NCBI GenBank assembly: GCA_964424355.1
Contig: CAYRIO010000007.1
Span: 1 to 64,000 of the forward strand
Direction: 5' to 3'
DNA length: 64,000 nt
Source of the DNA: CAZEHS01 sp964424355
GTDB taxonomy: Bacteria > Bacillota > Clostridia > Peptostreptococcales > Acidaminobacteraceae
Positions 5,978-15,289 of this stretch are shown in pieces. The position numbers and the translations under genes were made by a program. The notes below the pieces were generated by a model. That model did not search any database. It worked only from the letters and a program-made list of their open reading frames with translations, and was not told the DNA's origin. How positions within the stretch are numbered: position 1 is the stretch's first letter; each line of letters starts with the position of its first letter.

Positions 5978-8617
5978 TTAAGCTTTCCCCTTCAAACGAT
6001 TCTTCTCCTCCTCGGTCAAGATATCCTGAAGGGTGGGTCGCCCTTTTTTATCGGGGGTCAGGTGGTCGGCCGCCATCTGCTCTAAGGCCTGGTCCACCGC
6101 TTCCTTCAGCTCCCGAGCCGAGAGGAGATCACAGCCTGCACCCCGGATGATCACCTGCTGCAGGCCATCGGAGGTTGCCACGGTGATTCGGATTTTTTTT
6201 CGGTGATCCCTGGCAAATTTCTCGATGTACTGGTCTGCAGTCTGGGCCTCTGCGGTGAATACGATGGAGATATTGTGGTAGTCCTCCGCAGTCTCGCGGC
6301 GCCCTTCCACCCGGTAGGCATCGAACACCACGATGATGCGGCCCTCCCTGATCCCCTTGTAATTGCAGAGGGTATCCAGCAGGCGGATCCGGGCCGCTTC
6401 AAGATTCACTTCCGCCAAGGCTTTCAGCTCCGGCCAGGCAAAAATGATGTTGTAGCCGTCCACCAGCAGGTATTCTTCGCCCTCGGACCTCGGCGGTCTG
6501 GGCGCGTAAGAGGAAGGTCCCTCATAGTAGCTCTCCTGAGCGGTCTTACGCTTCTTCCAGACTGATTTCCTGCCCTGGTTGGCATAGTATGTGCTATTGA
6601 TGATCTGATCGATTTCTTCAAGGCTGATCCAGGCTTCATCGCCCCTTGCTGTCCCTTCACGGCCGACTTTTTCCAGGGGCGTCTGCTCAGGCTTCAAAAA
6701 GCTCTCCAGGTGCATATGATCCTTCACCTGATCCCAAGGGACGTAAAACCCTGCGCCCTGTTGGCAGAAGATGGAGCCGGTGGGGTTTTCCACATCCCGC
6801 TCAGAATCATAGCCGATCCGGCTGATCACGGCCTCGGAGGTATGGCAGACCTCATAGCCCTGAAGGGTGGTCGTCAGGCGGCCGTGACCCTTGGTGAAGG
6901 CCACCACCTCCCTGTGGTAATTCTGCATGGCAGAAACCGGCGCCGAGCCGGACAAAACCACCTGATCCCCCTGGGTTTCCGTGATGCCGCAGCTGCCGTT
7001 CATGTGATCGATGGCTGCCATGGCCTTGCCCACCAAGCTTCCGGGAAGCTCCAGCCGAAAAGCGTAATAAGGCTCCAGGAGGACCGACTTTGCCGCCTTT
7101 AACCCTTGGCGCACCGCCCGGTAAGTGGCTTCCCGAAAGTCGCCCCCCACGGTGTGATTATTGTGGGCCCGCCCCGACACCAGGGTGATTTTCAGATCGG
7201 TGACAGGGGATCCCGTCAACACCCCTAAATGGATCTTTTCCTGGAGGTGGGTCAGCACCAGCCTCTGCCAGTTCTTATCCAGAAGATCCTCACTGCAGGC
7301 CGCTGCAAACTGAAGCCCACTGCCCCGCTCCCCTGGCTCCAGGAGAACATGGACCTCCGCGTAGTGCCGCAGGGGTTCAAAATGCCCGACCCCTTCGCAG
7401 GGCTCTGAAATGGTTTCTTTATAGACGATGTGGCCTTCCCCGAAGGTCACCGCCGCATCGAAGCGCTCCTGTATGAGGGCCTGCAGGATTTCAAGCTGCA
7501 CCTCCCCCATCATCTGGACGTGAATCTCCTTCAAGATTTCGTTCCAGACCAGACGCAGGGACGGGTCTTCCTCTTCCAGCTGACGGAGTTTCGGCAGCAG
7601 CACCTGCTCATCCACTCCCTCCGGCAGGATCAGCTTGTAGGATAATACCGGCTCAAGAACCGGAGCGCCGGACACAGTTTCAGCGCCAAATCCCTCACCG
7701 GCCCTGCTCGCAGACAGCCCCGTCACCGCACAGACCGCCCCGGCCGCCAGACTGCCGACCGCTTCAAAGCGTTCCCCCGAATAGATGCGGATCTGGTTGA
7801 TCTTTTCCTCCCAGGCTTCGGTTTTGATGCTGTCCTTGACCCTGAGGACCCCTCCGGTGATCTTCAGATGGGTCAGGCGGTTGCCCTGTGGATCCCGGGA
7901 TATCTTAAACACCTTGGCGCCAAAGGTTTCGGGATAGTTGGGGGCGACGGTATAGGCCCCCAGCCCCTTCATGAGGCCTTCAACCCCCAACTGCTTCAGG
8001 GCCGAACCGAAGTACACCGGAAAAACCTTCCGCGCCGTCACCAACCGCTGAATTTCCTCCGAAGGGAGGGTTCCGTGCTCCAGATAAGCCTCCATGGCGT
8101 CCTCGTCGCACAGGGCCAACTGCTCATGGGCTTCCGCTGAAAAGGGCTCATCGAAAGCGATGCACGGGTCCCCCAACTCCTGCTTCACCTGGGTCAGAAG
8201 CGCAGCGGGATCCGTGCCGTTCTGGTCCATCTTATTGATAAAAATGAAAACCGGAATCCCATAGATCTGAAGCAGACGCCACAGGGTCTTCGTATGGCCC
8301 TGGATGCCGTCGGCCCCGCTGATGACCAGGATGGCATAGTCCAGAACCTGGAGGGTCCGTTCCATCTCCGCGGAAAAATCCACGTGGCCAGGGGTATCCA
8401 GTAGGGTGATTTCTGTATCGCCGGCGCTGAATACCGCCTGCTTGGAGAAAATGGTGATTCCCCGCCGCTTCTCCAGCTCATGGGTATCCAGATAGGCGTC
8501 CCGGTTGTCTACACGGCCAAGGTTCCGGATTTTTCCGCTTAAAAAAAGCATGCTTTCAGACAGGGAGGTCTTCCCCGCATCAACATGCGCAAGTATGCCC
8601 ACCACTATTTTTTTCAT
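5978..8617 (-). CDS. TetM/EF-G-like ribosomal GTPase fused to NYN (YacP/Rae1-like) nuclease domain
   Basis: 879 residues. Residues 1 to about 640 are a complete ribosomal-protection-type translation GTPase: G1 AHVDAGKTS (10-18), G2 RRGITI (51-56), G3 DTPGH (74-78), G4 NKMD (128-131), then EF-G-like domains II-V. After a linker of about 60 residues rich in charged residues and Pro, residues about 715-879 are a YacP-type NYN domain: LLVDGYNII with Asp720, then VVFDAYR and VATSDGLQQ, the acidic PIN-like active-site pattern. YacP (Rae1) in B. subtilis is a ribosome-associated mRNA endonuclease. TetM-like proteins are about 640 residues, so the extra 240 are a real fusion. Start is set at 8617 (MKKIVVG), with AGAGGA upstream. 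Whether it gives tetracycline protection, ribosome rescue, or both is unknown. Confidence 0.9.
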   Translation of the reverse strand: MKKIVVGILAHVDAGKTSLSESMLFLSGKIRNLGRVDNRDAYLDTHELEKRRGITIFSKQAVFSAGDTEITLLDTPGHVDFSAEMERTLQVLDYAILVISGADGIQGHTKTLWRLLQIYGIPVFIFINKMDQNGTDPAALLTQVKQELGDPCIAFDEPFSAEAHEQLALCDEDAMEAYLEHGTLPSEEIQRLVTARKVFPVYFGSALKQLGVEGLMKGLGAYTVAPNYPETFGAKVFKISRDPQGNRLTHLKITGGVLRVKDSIKTEAWEEKINQIRIYSGERFEAVGSLAAGAVCAVTGLSASRAGEGFGAETVSGAPVLEPVLSYKLILPEGVDEQVLLPKLRQLEEEDPSLRLVWNEILKEIHVQMMGEVQLEILQALIQERFDAAVTFGEGHIVYKETISEPCEGVGHFEPLRHYAEVHVLLEPGERGSGLQFAAACSEDLLDKNWQRLVLTHLQEKIHLGVLTGSPVTDLKITLVSGRAHNNHTVGGDFREATYRAVRQGLKAAKSVLLEPYYAFRLELPGSLVGKAMAAIDHMNGSCGITETQGDQVVLSGSAPVSAMQNYHREVVAFTKGHGRLTTTLQGYEVCHTSEAVISRIGYDSERDVENPTGSIFCQQGAGFYVPWDQVKDHMHLESFLKPEQTPLEKVGREGTARGDEAWISLEEIDQIINSTYYANQGRKSVWKKRKTAQESYYEGPSSYAPRPPRSEGEEYLLVDGYNIIFAWPELKALAEVNLEAARIRLLDTLCNYKGIREGRIIVVFDAYRVEGRRETAEDYHNISIVFTAEAQTADQYIEKFARDHRKKIRITVATSDGLQQVIIRGAGCDLLSARELKEAVDQALEQMAADHLTPDKKGRPTLQDILTEEEKNRLKGKA

Positions 8618-8777
8618 TGTATATTCAGTCCTCTGATTGTCCGTTGACTTCAATTTGCCTGTTGCTTCATCATAACAGTTTCCTGTTTTGTTGACAAATT
8701 ACTTGGCAGAACCGGCGGGTTTCGTGTTACCCCCCACCGGATCCAGGGTATCTATAGTCCGATTGGCAACCGGAATG

Positions 8778-8799
8778 GCCGCCGCAGCTGTGCGGCGGC
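8778..8799 (+). promoter_or_regulatory. hairpin in katG leader
   Basis: GCCGCCGCA (8778-8786) pairs perfectly with TGCGGCGGC (8791-8799) across a GCTG tetraloop, ending 36 nt before the start codon and leaving the Shine-Dalgarno site free. There is no U tract, so it is not a terminator; an RNA-stabilising or processing role is possible. Confidence 0.5.
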
Positions 8800-8834
8800 A
8801 TTCGCGGACCCCACAGAGTGAAGGAGGAATCGGT

Positions 8835-11027
8835 ATGGGCGAAAAGAGTAAATGTCCTGTAACGGGCATGACAGGGCATCGGCCTGTCGGCGGCACAACG
8901 AATCGTGATTGGTGGCCGAACCAATTGAATCTGAAGATTCTTCATCAGAATTCGAGCCTGCGCAATCCTATGGACGAAGGCTTCTGTTATGCTGAAGAAT
9001 TCAAAAAACTTGACCTTGATGCACTGAAGAAGGACTTGGTCGCCCTGATGACGGATTCCCAGCCGTGGTGGCCAGCCGATTACGGACACTATGGTCCCCT
9101 TTTTATCCGCATGGCTTGGCACAGTGCCGGTACCTATCGCACAGGGGACGGCCGCGGCGGCGCCGGGTCCGGAACCCAACGCTTTGCACCGCTGAACAGC
9201 TGGCCGGACAACATCAATCTGGATAAGGCCCGGCGGTTGCTCTGGCCCATCAAGCAGAAGTATGGAAAGCGCATTTCCTGGGCCGATCTGATGATCCTTG
9301 CCGGCAATTGCGCGTTGGAATCCATGGGCTTCAAAACCTTTGGCTTTGCAGGCGGTCGGGAGGATGTCTGGGAGCCCGAAGAGGATATCTACTGGGGCAC
9401 TGAAAGTGAGTGGCTTGGAGATCAGCGCTACTCCGGTGAGCGGGACCTCGAAAATCCACTGGCAGCGGTGCAGATGGGGTTGATTTATGTGAACCCGGAA
9501 GGACCCAACGGGAATCCCAGCGCGGTCGAATCCGGTAAGGATATCCGTGAGACCTTTGCCCGGATGGCGATGAATGATGAGGAGACGGTGGCCCTGATTG
9601 CAGGGGGCCATACCTTCGGCAAATGTCACGGTGCTGGCAGCGCCACCCATGTGGGCCCTGAACCGGAGGCCGCCGGCATTGAAGAACAGGGACTGGGATG
9701 GCGGAGCAGCTTTGGCACCGGAAAAGGATCCGACACGATTTCCAGCGGCATAGAAGGCGCTTGGAATCCTACGCCCACCCAATGGGACAACAGCTATTTC
9801 GACACCCTTTTCAAATATGACTGGGATCTGGTAAAGAGCCCTGCCGGTGCCTATCAATGGATCCCCACGGATCCTGCCGCCGCAGACACCGTCCCCGGCG
9901 CCCATGACCCTTCCAAGCGCTACGCCCCCATGATGACCACTGCCGACCTTGCCCTGCGGATGGATCCCATCTATCGGCCCATAGCCAAGCGGTACCAGGA
10001 GAATCCTCAGCTGTTTGCGGATGCCTTCGCCCGGGCTTGGTTCAAATTGACCCACCGGGACATGGGGCCCCGATCCCGTTACCTTGGCCCCGAGGTTCCA
10101 ACCGAAGAGCTGATCTGGCAGGACCCCCTCCCCGCAGTTGATTTTGAACTGATCGACGAAACCGATATTGCCCAGCTGAAGGGCCATCTCTTAGCATCCG
10201 GCATGACGGTATCCGAGCTAGTCTCCACAGCGTGGGCATCCGCATCGACCTTCCGCACCTCTGATAAGCGGGGCGGCGCCAACGGGGCCCGTATCCGATT
10301 GGCTCCCCAGAAGGATTGGGAGATCAACCAGCCTGAACAGCTTCAAACCGTGCTGCAAGCCCTGGAAAAAATCCAAACTGCGTTCAACGGCGCTCAGTCA
10401 GGCAATAAAAGGGTTTCTATTGCGGATTTGATTGTCCTCGGCGGATGCGCCGGGGTGGAACAGGCCGCAAGGAACGCCGGCTTTCATGTGCCGGTACCCT
10501 TTACCCCCGGCCGGACAGACGCTTCCCAAGAGCAGACCGACGTGCAATCGTTCTCCGTGCTTCAGCCCATTGCAGATGGCTTCCGTAACTACAGCAGAGG
10601 GAAATACACCGTCTCCGCTGAAAAGCTGCTGGTTGACCGTGCACAGCTGCTGGGACTGACTGCGCCTGAAATGACAGTCCTGGTAGGCGGGATGCGGGCT
10701 CTCAATGCAAACTTTAAAAAGCTGCCCCACGGTGTTTTCACCGGACAGCCGGAAAAACTGACCAATGATTTCTTTGTGAATCTGCTGGATATAGGCACCG
10801 TATGGAAAGCCGCCTCTGATGAAAGGGACGTGTTCCAGGGGTATGATCGCAAAACGGGGGAACTGAAATGGACAGGGACCCCTGTTGACCTGATCTTCGG
10901 CTCGAATTCCGAGCTCCGGGCCCTGGCGGAGATTTACGCCAGTGAGGATGCCGCGGAGAAATTTGTTCGGGATTTCATTAAAGCCTGGACGAAGGTGATG
11001 AACGCAGACCGTTTCGACCTGAAGTGA
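8835..11027 (+). CDS. katG: catalase-peroxidase KatG
   Basis: 730-residue bifunctional haem catalase-peroxidase; destroys H2O2 and organic peroxides in the cytoplasm. The distal triad is Arg92, Trp95, His96 (IRMAWHSAGTYR). The Trp-Tyr-Met crosslink residues are Trp95, Tyr218 and Met244. The proximal haem ligand is His259 (AGGHTFGKCHGAG). Both the active N-terminal and the degenerate C-terminal peroxidase-like domains are intact, and length matches the family. The frame is open from 8688 but AAGGAGG precedes the ATG at 8835, which gives the standard N-terminus (CPVTGM...). No PerR or Fur box was recognisable in the 180-bp upstream gap, which it shares with the divergent GTPase gene. Confidence 0.97.
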   Translation: MGEKSKCPVTGMTGHRPVGGTTNRDWWPNQLNLKILHQNSSLRNPMDEGFCYAEEFKKLDLDALKKDLVALMTDSQPWWPADYGHYGPLFIRMAWHSAGTYRTGDGRGGAGSGTQRFAPLNSWPDNINLDKARRLLWPIKQKYGKRISWADLMILAGNCALESMGFKTFGFAGGREDVWEPEEDIYWGTESEWLGDQRYSGERDLENPLAAVQMGLIYVNPEGPNGNPSAVESGKDIRETFARMAMNDEETVALIAGGHTFGKCHGAGSATHVGPEPEAAGIEEQGLGWRSSFGTGKGSDTISSGIEGAWNPTPTQWDNSYFDTLFKYDWDLVKSPAGAYQWIPTDPAAADTVPGAHDPSKRYAPMMTTADLALRMDPIYRPIAKRYQENPQLFADAFARAWFKLTHRDMGPRSRYLGPEVPTEELIWQDPLPAVDFELIDETDIAQLKGHLLASGMTVSELVSTAWASASTFRTSDKRGGANGARIRLAPQKDWEINQPEQLQTVLQALEKIQTAFNGAQSGNKRVSIADLIVLGGCAGVEQAARNAGFHVPVPFTPGRTDASQEQTDVQSFSVLQPIADGFRNYSRGKYTVSAEKLLVDRAQLLGLTAPEMTVLVGGMRALNANFKKLPHGVFTGQPEKLTNDFFVNLLDIGTVWKAASDERDVFQGYDRKTGELKWTGTPVDLIFGSNSELRALAEIYASEDAAEKFVRDFIKAWTKVMNADRFDLK

Positions 11028-11050
11028 TGTAAGTGGCGCAGAGACACAAT

Positions 11051-11094
11051 GAGACCCCGAACTGCCTTTTTAGGCTTGCTCAGGGTCTCTTTTC
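11051..11094 (+). terminator. intrinsic terminator after katG
   Basis: GAGACCC (11051-11057) pairs with GGGTCTC (11083-11089), followed by TTTTC. Confidence 0.7.
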
Positions 11095-11387
11095 TTAGTC
11101 ATAACCGTTTTTCGTGATTGGAAACGCCCTGTCATGGGGACATATTCACTCATACTCAGATTGTATTTCACTTCCAGTCAATACCCACGCTTCTATAACA
11201 AGAATTGGATTCCCTCCTATTCTAAAATATCAAGCTGTTCTATAATGGTAAGTAAACCCGATGCATCTGGATTGGTTCATCTCAATCTGTCCGATACCCG
11301 CATCCGTATTTCCGTACGAATTTGATTCTCAAAAAATCGTAGCATCAAGATTTTACTGAACCGTCCGCCGTAATAGAGGAGGATCCT
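11095..11387. other. intergenic region upstream of the TPR-GAF-GGDEF gene
   Basis: About 290 bp without a supportable gene. It is AT-richer than its surroundings; no clear promoter dyad, riboswitch or repeat was recognised. Confidence 0.4.
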
Positions 11388-13583
11388 ATGGATTCTGGAG
11401 TTTTGGGGGTAACCGAAGTCATGAGAAACCATGAGATAGAGAAACTTGAACGGCGTATATCGGAGCTTTGGGGACTTCTGAATCAGGATTTATCGGGAAC
11501 ATTGGCTGAAGCTTCTGCCCTTAAATCAGCTTCCGAGAGTCTGAACTACACGGCCGGCATCACCCAAAGCACCCTTCTGGCGGCCCGATGCCTGGCAGGC
11601 CAGGACAAATACGCCGAGGCTATCCTGTGTGCAGCGGAGGCTCACGCAATCTGTAGTGATCACGATGATCAGGCCGGTCTTCTCAGATATGGGAGGATCA
11701 TGGGATTCATCACGCTGATGTCAGGAAAATCCGGAGAGGCTTTGACCTATAACACCGAGGCACTTAGATTTTCACGGGGAATGGAAGTGCCAATGTTTGA
11801 AGGGATCTATCCGATTGAGGGCTACATCCTCAATAATATAGGTGCAATATTTGTCAGTATGGAGCGGTTCGAGGCGGCCATAGAATCATACAAGGAAGCA
11901 TTGGCGATTGTGAAGCCTTATGGTGGCAGTCTGTATTTGCTGGTGCTTACGAATCTTGCTGAAGCCCTGGTCTTTACCAATGATTTGGATTCTGCCCTTC
12001 AGTACACAGCCCAGGCCAATGAGGAAGTTCCCAATGAATCCACCGAATCAGGGCTCCACGATCTTCACTTGATCCATCGGACTTACGGTGTCATCTACAA
12101 GAAGAAGGGGGATTATGAAAAAGCCTTGGACAGCTTTAATCTCTCACTTACCTGCGCTCGGCAAATCGGCGAAATCTACAGTGAGGCCGATGCCCTCCTT
12201 ATGATTTCAGAACTCCATGAATCTGTCGGCCAATCCGGTGAAGCTGTCATCCGGGGAGAAGAAACTGTCAGAGTCGCTCAAACCATTCTATCCCTGGAAC
12301 ATCTCCGAAAAGCCCATGCGCTGCTTGCCCGTGCTTTTGAGAATCTGGGGGATTATCAGAATGCCTTGACCCATTTTAAATCACTGATGGAGGCAGAAAA
12401 GAAAAGTGCAGCCCGTGAAGCTGAACAGAAGGTTCTTTTGGTAGAAGCCGAACTGAAGGTCGAGCGCGCCGAAAAAGATGCTGAGATTTTCAGACTGAAA
12501 AATGTCGAGTTGAAGCGCATCTCTGGGGATCTTAAGGAAAGGACTGCGGAACTGGAGAATGCCAATCGGAACCTTGCGGTCATCAGCCAGATTGGACAGC
12601 GGATAACATCATTTCTGGACCTGGAGCGCATTTTGGGTATGTTGTTCGACAGCGTCAATACCCTGATGGACGCCAGTGGTTTTGGGATTGGCCTTTACGA
12701 TGATTCCACAGGAATCATCGACTATCGGATGTTCATAGAGAACGGCGTCCGCTTGAATGCCTATCAGACCACTGTTCAGAATGAAAAATCCTACGCTTCA
12801 CAATGTATCCGGGCACGCTCTTCCGTTTGTCTGAACGATTTGGTGCCGGATGGTGAATCCTTCATGATTCCCGGATCTGGAGAGGCTTCAAATGGCCTCA
12901 CTACCCGGTCTCTGATCTACCATCCCCTGATTCTGGAGGAGCGTATCATTGGCGTCATTACCGTGCAGAGCTACAAGAAAAATGCATATACCGAAAAAGA
13001 TTTGGACTTTCTGAAGGCATTAGGCTCCTATGTGGCGATTGCACTGAACAATTCGCAAAAATCAGAGGAATTGGAACGGCTGTCTATAACAGATCCCCTT
13101 ACAGGCCTTCATAACCGGCGGTATCTCACGATTGAGATTGACGACGAAATTGCCAAGTATCATCGGAATCCAAGAACCTTCTCTGTGATCCTGGGAGATC
13201 TGGACTCCTTCAAGCAGATCAACGATACGTATGGGCATGACTGTGGCGACTATGTGCTCAAGACCCTTGGAAAAGTAATCGGGAGTCATTTGCGGGACAG
13301 TGACCGCCTTTCCAGATGGGGAGGCGAAGAATTCCTGATCCTCCTGCCTGATACCGACTGTGTCCAGGCTCAAATTTCCGCAGAGAGAATCCGGCGTGTG
13401 ATTGAAGAAACCCTCCTGATTTATGAAGATCAGCCGATTGCCGTTACCATCACACTGGGGGTAGCCGACTATCGTGATGAGCCTGGCGTGTCTGAAATCG
13501 TCAGACGGGCCGATCAGGCGCTTTTCAAAGGGAAGGAAGCAGGGCGAAACCGCGTGATTGTCAATTCTATGCGCCAGGATTGA
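11388..13583 (+). CDS. TPR-GAF-GGDEF diguanylate cyclase
   Basis: 731 residues. About seven tetratricopeptide-like repeats (residues ~45-340) are followed by a coiled coil (~340-405), a GAF domain (~405-560) and a GGDEF domain (~565-731). The active-site loop RWGGEEF is intact, and RDSD placed five residues before it forms the inhibitory I-site (RxxD), so an active, product-inhibited cyclase making cyclic di-GMP is expected. No signal peptide or membrane helix, so it is cytosolic; TPR and GAF presumably sense a partner protein and a small ligand. GAGGAGG ends 5 nt before the ATG. It is a single-gene unit closed by a strong terminator. Confidence 0.93.
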   Translation: MDSGVLGVTEVMRNHEIEKLERRISELWGLLNQDLSGTLAEASALKSASESLNYTAGITQSTLLAARCLAGQDKYAEAILCAAEAHAICSDHDDQAGLLRYGRIMGFITLMSGKSGEALTYNTEALRFSRGMEVPMFEGIYPIEGYILNNIGAIFVSMERFEAAIESYKEALAIVKPYGGSLYLLVLTNLAEALVFTNDLDSALQYTAQANEEVPNESTESGLHDLHLIHRTYGVIYKKKGDYEKALDSFNLSLTCARQIGEIYSEADALLMISELHESVGQSGEAVIRGEETVRVAQTILSLEHLRKAHALLARAFENLGDYQNALTHFKSLMEAEKKSAAREAEQKVLLVEAELKVERAEKDAEIFRLKNVELKRISGDLKERTAELENANRNLAVISQIGQRITSFLDLERILGMLFDSVNTLMDASGFGIGLYDDSTGIIDYRMFIENGVRLNAYQTTVQNEKSYASQCIRARSSVCLNDLVPDGESFMIPGSGEASNGLTTRSLIYHPLILEERIIGVITVQSYKKNAYTEKDLDFLKALGSYVAIALNNSQKSEELERLSITDPLTGLHNRRYLTIEIDDEIAKYHRNPRTFSVILGDLDSFKQINDTYGHDCGDYVLKTLGKVIGSHLRDSDRLSRWGGEEFLILLPDTDCVQAQISAERIRRVIEETLLIYEDQPIAVTITLGVADYRDEPGVSEIVRRADQALFKGKEAGRNRVIVNSMRQD

Positions 13584-13597
13584 TGCGCATCTGACTC

Positions 13598-13638
13598 AAG
13601 AGTCTCCCACCATTTTCACCGGTAGGAGACTCTTTTTT
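13598..13638 (+). terminator. intrinsic terminator
   Basis: AAGAGTCTCC (13598-13607) pairs with GGAGACTCTT (13625-13634), followed by TTTT. Confidence 0.85.
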
Positions 13639-13703
13639 AGGGACTGTACATCTTTAAATCCACTGAAGTGCGGCAGCCTTTTGGTGTCTCGGTTATATTG
13701 GGC

Positions 13704-14357
13704 TTATGCAATCTCCGTGTTGAGGAGGTTGAGCAGGAACGGAATTTCATAGGGCGATTCAATCAGTTCCGCTGGAGCCAGCAAGCGGATCTGCTCCAAA
13801 GTCAGGGCTGTCCAGCCGACCAACACCGGCATGACTCCCGCTGCACGGGCGGCAAGTATATCAGCGATGCTGTCACCAATGAACATGCAGTCGTCCGGGC
13901 GTATGTTCAGTAAATCAAGGGCCTTGTGAATCCCTTTCGGAGAAGGCTTACATTCGGAGACGTCATCTCTGGTGATGATCACATCGAACAGAGATTCCAG
14001 CCCCAACAGATCAAGGCCCAATTGCAGTCCCTGTCGGCTGTTATTGGTTACGATACCCAGTCTGTAGCCTTCCGCTTTCAACAGGTACAGCATGTCTTCG
14101 ATATCTTCGTAGGGTCTTGCATGATGATTATGATTCTCACGGTACCAACTCTGAAAATCCTCCACAAGAACATGTTCATCCGAGTGGCAGATCAAGCGCA
14201 GTTGCTCCCCAAGAGGCTTCCCCAGCATGCCAAGGTGCTCATGGGCCTCGAAAGGGATTCCGCGCGTGGCCAGTGAAATATGGTTAAATCCCTTAATAAT
14301 CAAATCATGTGTATCGAGAAGCGTTCCATCAAAATCAAACAGTACAGCCTTGAACAT
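13704..14357 (-). CDS. HAD-family phosphatase (phosphoglycolate phosphatase/PpaX-like)
   Basis: 217 residues. Motif I DFDGTLLD (near residues 8-15) supplies the nucleophile Asp and acid/base Asp; motif II is VTNNS; motif III Lys is in CKPSPKG; motif IV is FIGDSIADI. A helical cap lies between motifs I and II. This is the PpaX/Gph subfamily layout; the natural substrate cannot be told. The frame is open to 14441, but GGAGG precedes the ATG at 14357, which starts directly at MFKAVLFDFDG as in homologues. Confidence 0.92.
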   Translation of the reverse strand: MFKAVLFDFDGTLLDTHDLIIKGFNHISLATRGIPFEAHEHLGMLGKPLGEQLRLICHSDEHVLVEDFQSWYRENHNHHARPYEDIEDMLYLLKAEGYRLGIVTNNSRQGLQLGLDLLGLESLFDVIITRDDVSECKPSPKGIHKALDLLNIRPDDCMFIGDSIADILAARAAGVMPVLVGWTALTLEQIRLLAPAELIESPYEIPFLLNLLNTEIA

Positions 14358-14628
14358 ATCCAAATCCTCCATATCGAGATGCTTTAACAATCCGTTTTTT
14401 CGGAGCAAGGTCTGAGGGCCCGATCCTGTTTGGGGTGCCATTATCTCTACAGTAATCCCTGGTGGTTATCAACAGATGTCCTTGGGGTTAATTTCCTGTA
14501 AATGCATCTTTTCCGACACACACCGCTTGTGTAACTTATCCTGAAGTTAACAGCTTCCATTCAGGTTCTTAACGTTTCTCCGATATGATGGGGCTGTAGA
14601 CCATCACGATGATCTCGAGGAGCTCTCC

Positions 14629-14844
14629 ATGAATCTATGTCCCTGTCTGAGCAAGAGTGAAATGCCCGCGCTTTTGATAAAGGCAAAGCAGCTTCGGTTG
14701 GAAACCTCAACCCCGGTTCATGTTGTAAAAGAATGCCACACGGGAAAAAGAGAAGATTTGAACTGCGCGGTGAATTCCGCACAGTGTGAAAACTACGCTG
14801 ATGGCCATCTCCTGAATAAACGTAAGTTATTCAAGCTCATATGA
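14629..14844 (+). CDS. small hypothetical protein
   Basis: 71 codons, preceded by GAGGAG with 6-nt spacing. The product has five Cys (two near the N-terminus as CPC) and no recognised family. A strong bidirectional terminator begins at its stop codon, which supports its being a transcribed unit. A TATGAT at 14584-14589 may be its -10 element. It may be a genuine small protein, but there is no motif evidence. Confidence 0.4.
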   Translation: MNLCPCLSKSEMPALLIKAKQLRLETSTPVHVVKECHTGKREDLNCAVNSAQCENYADGHLLNKRKLFKLI

Positions 14845-14845
14845 A

Positions 14846-14888
14846 AAACACGCTGCCTCCATGGGATTCTTGGGGCAGCGTGTTTCTT
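14846..14888. terminator. intrinsic terminator
   Basis: AAACACGCTGCC (14846-14857) pairs with 14874-14885 across a 16-nt loop, with A and T runs on both sides. Confidence 0.8.
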
Positions 14889-14943
14889 TATAATGCAGAC
14901 AGCCATTCAGTTTATTTTCAATCAGAGGAAAGGACGTGATGTG

Positions 14944-15255
14944 ATGGGTCGACAGGTGTATCAGGAAGGGAGTTACAAGGTTTATCGCGCTGGGAATGAC
15001 TTCATTGTCCACAATGCACGGTACGAATTCAGCCAGAAGCACACCCACATCAAAACCCTTAATACGGCAAAGCGGATTATTGAATCCTTGGAACGCCGGG
15101 TTATCCCGAAATCCTTCTCGCCTTATCTTTTGACCTCTTTGCTTAGATTGTCGGATGATGACCGGTACAAACGGGATGTTGAAGGTCTTCTGGACACTCG
15201 GGAACAAAAGGGACCGCGACTGAAATACCACAATCACAACGCTGCCAGGATATGA
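14944..15255 (+). CDS. small conserved-looking hypothetical protein
   Basis: 103 residues from the ATG at 14944 (GTG at 14941 is an alternative). Start chosen because AAAGGACGTG lies just upstream and the longer frame from 14893 begins inside the terminator's flank. The protein begins with a short beta-rich part (YQEGSYKVYRAGNDFIVHN, about residues 5-23) followed by helices rich in Arg and Leu. No named family recognised. It is convergent with the SAM-hydrolase operon ending at 15290. Confidence 0.6.
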   Translation: MGRQVYQEGSYKVYRAGNDFIVHNARYEFSQKHTHIKTLNTAKRIIESLERRVIPKSFSPYLLTSLLRLSDDDRYKRDVEGLLDTREQKGPRLKYHNHNAARI

Positions 15256-15289
15256 CGTTTGAAGCATTGATCACACTATTTGATTCATT

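Noticed and set aside
8727..10187. 486-codon ORF on the minus strand over katG
   Set aside because: Shadow of the high-GC third positions of katG; no RBS and no recognisable domain.
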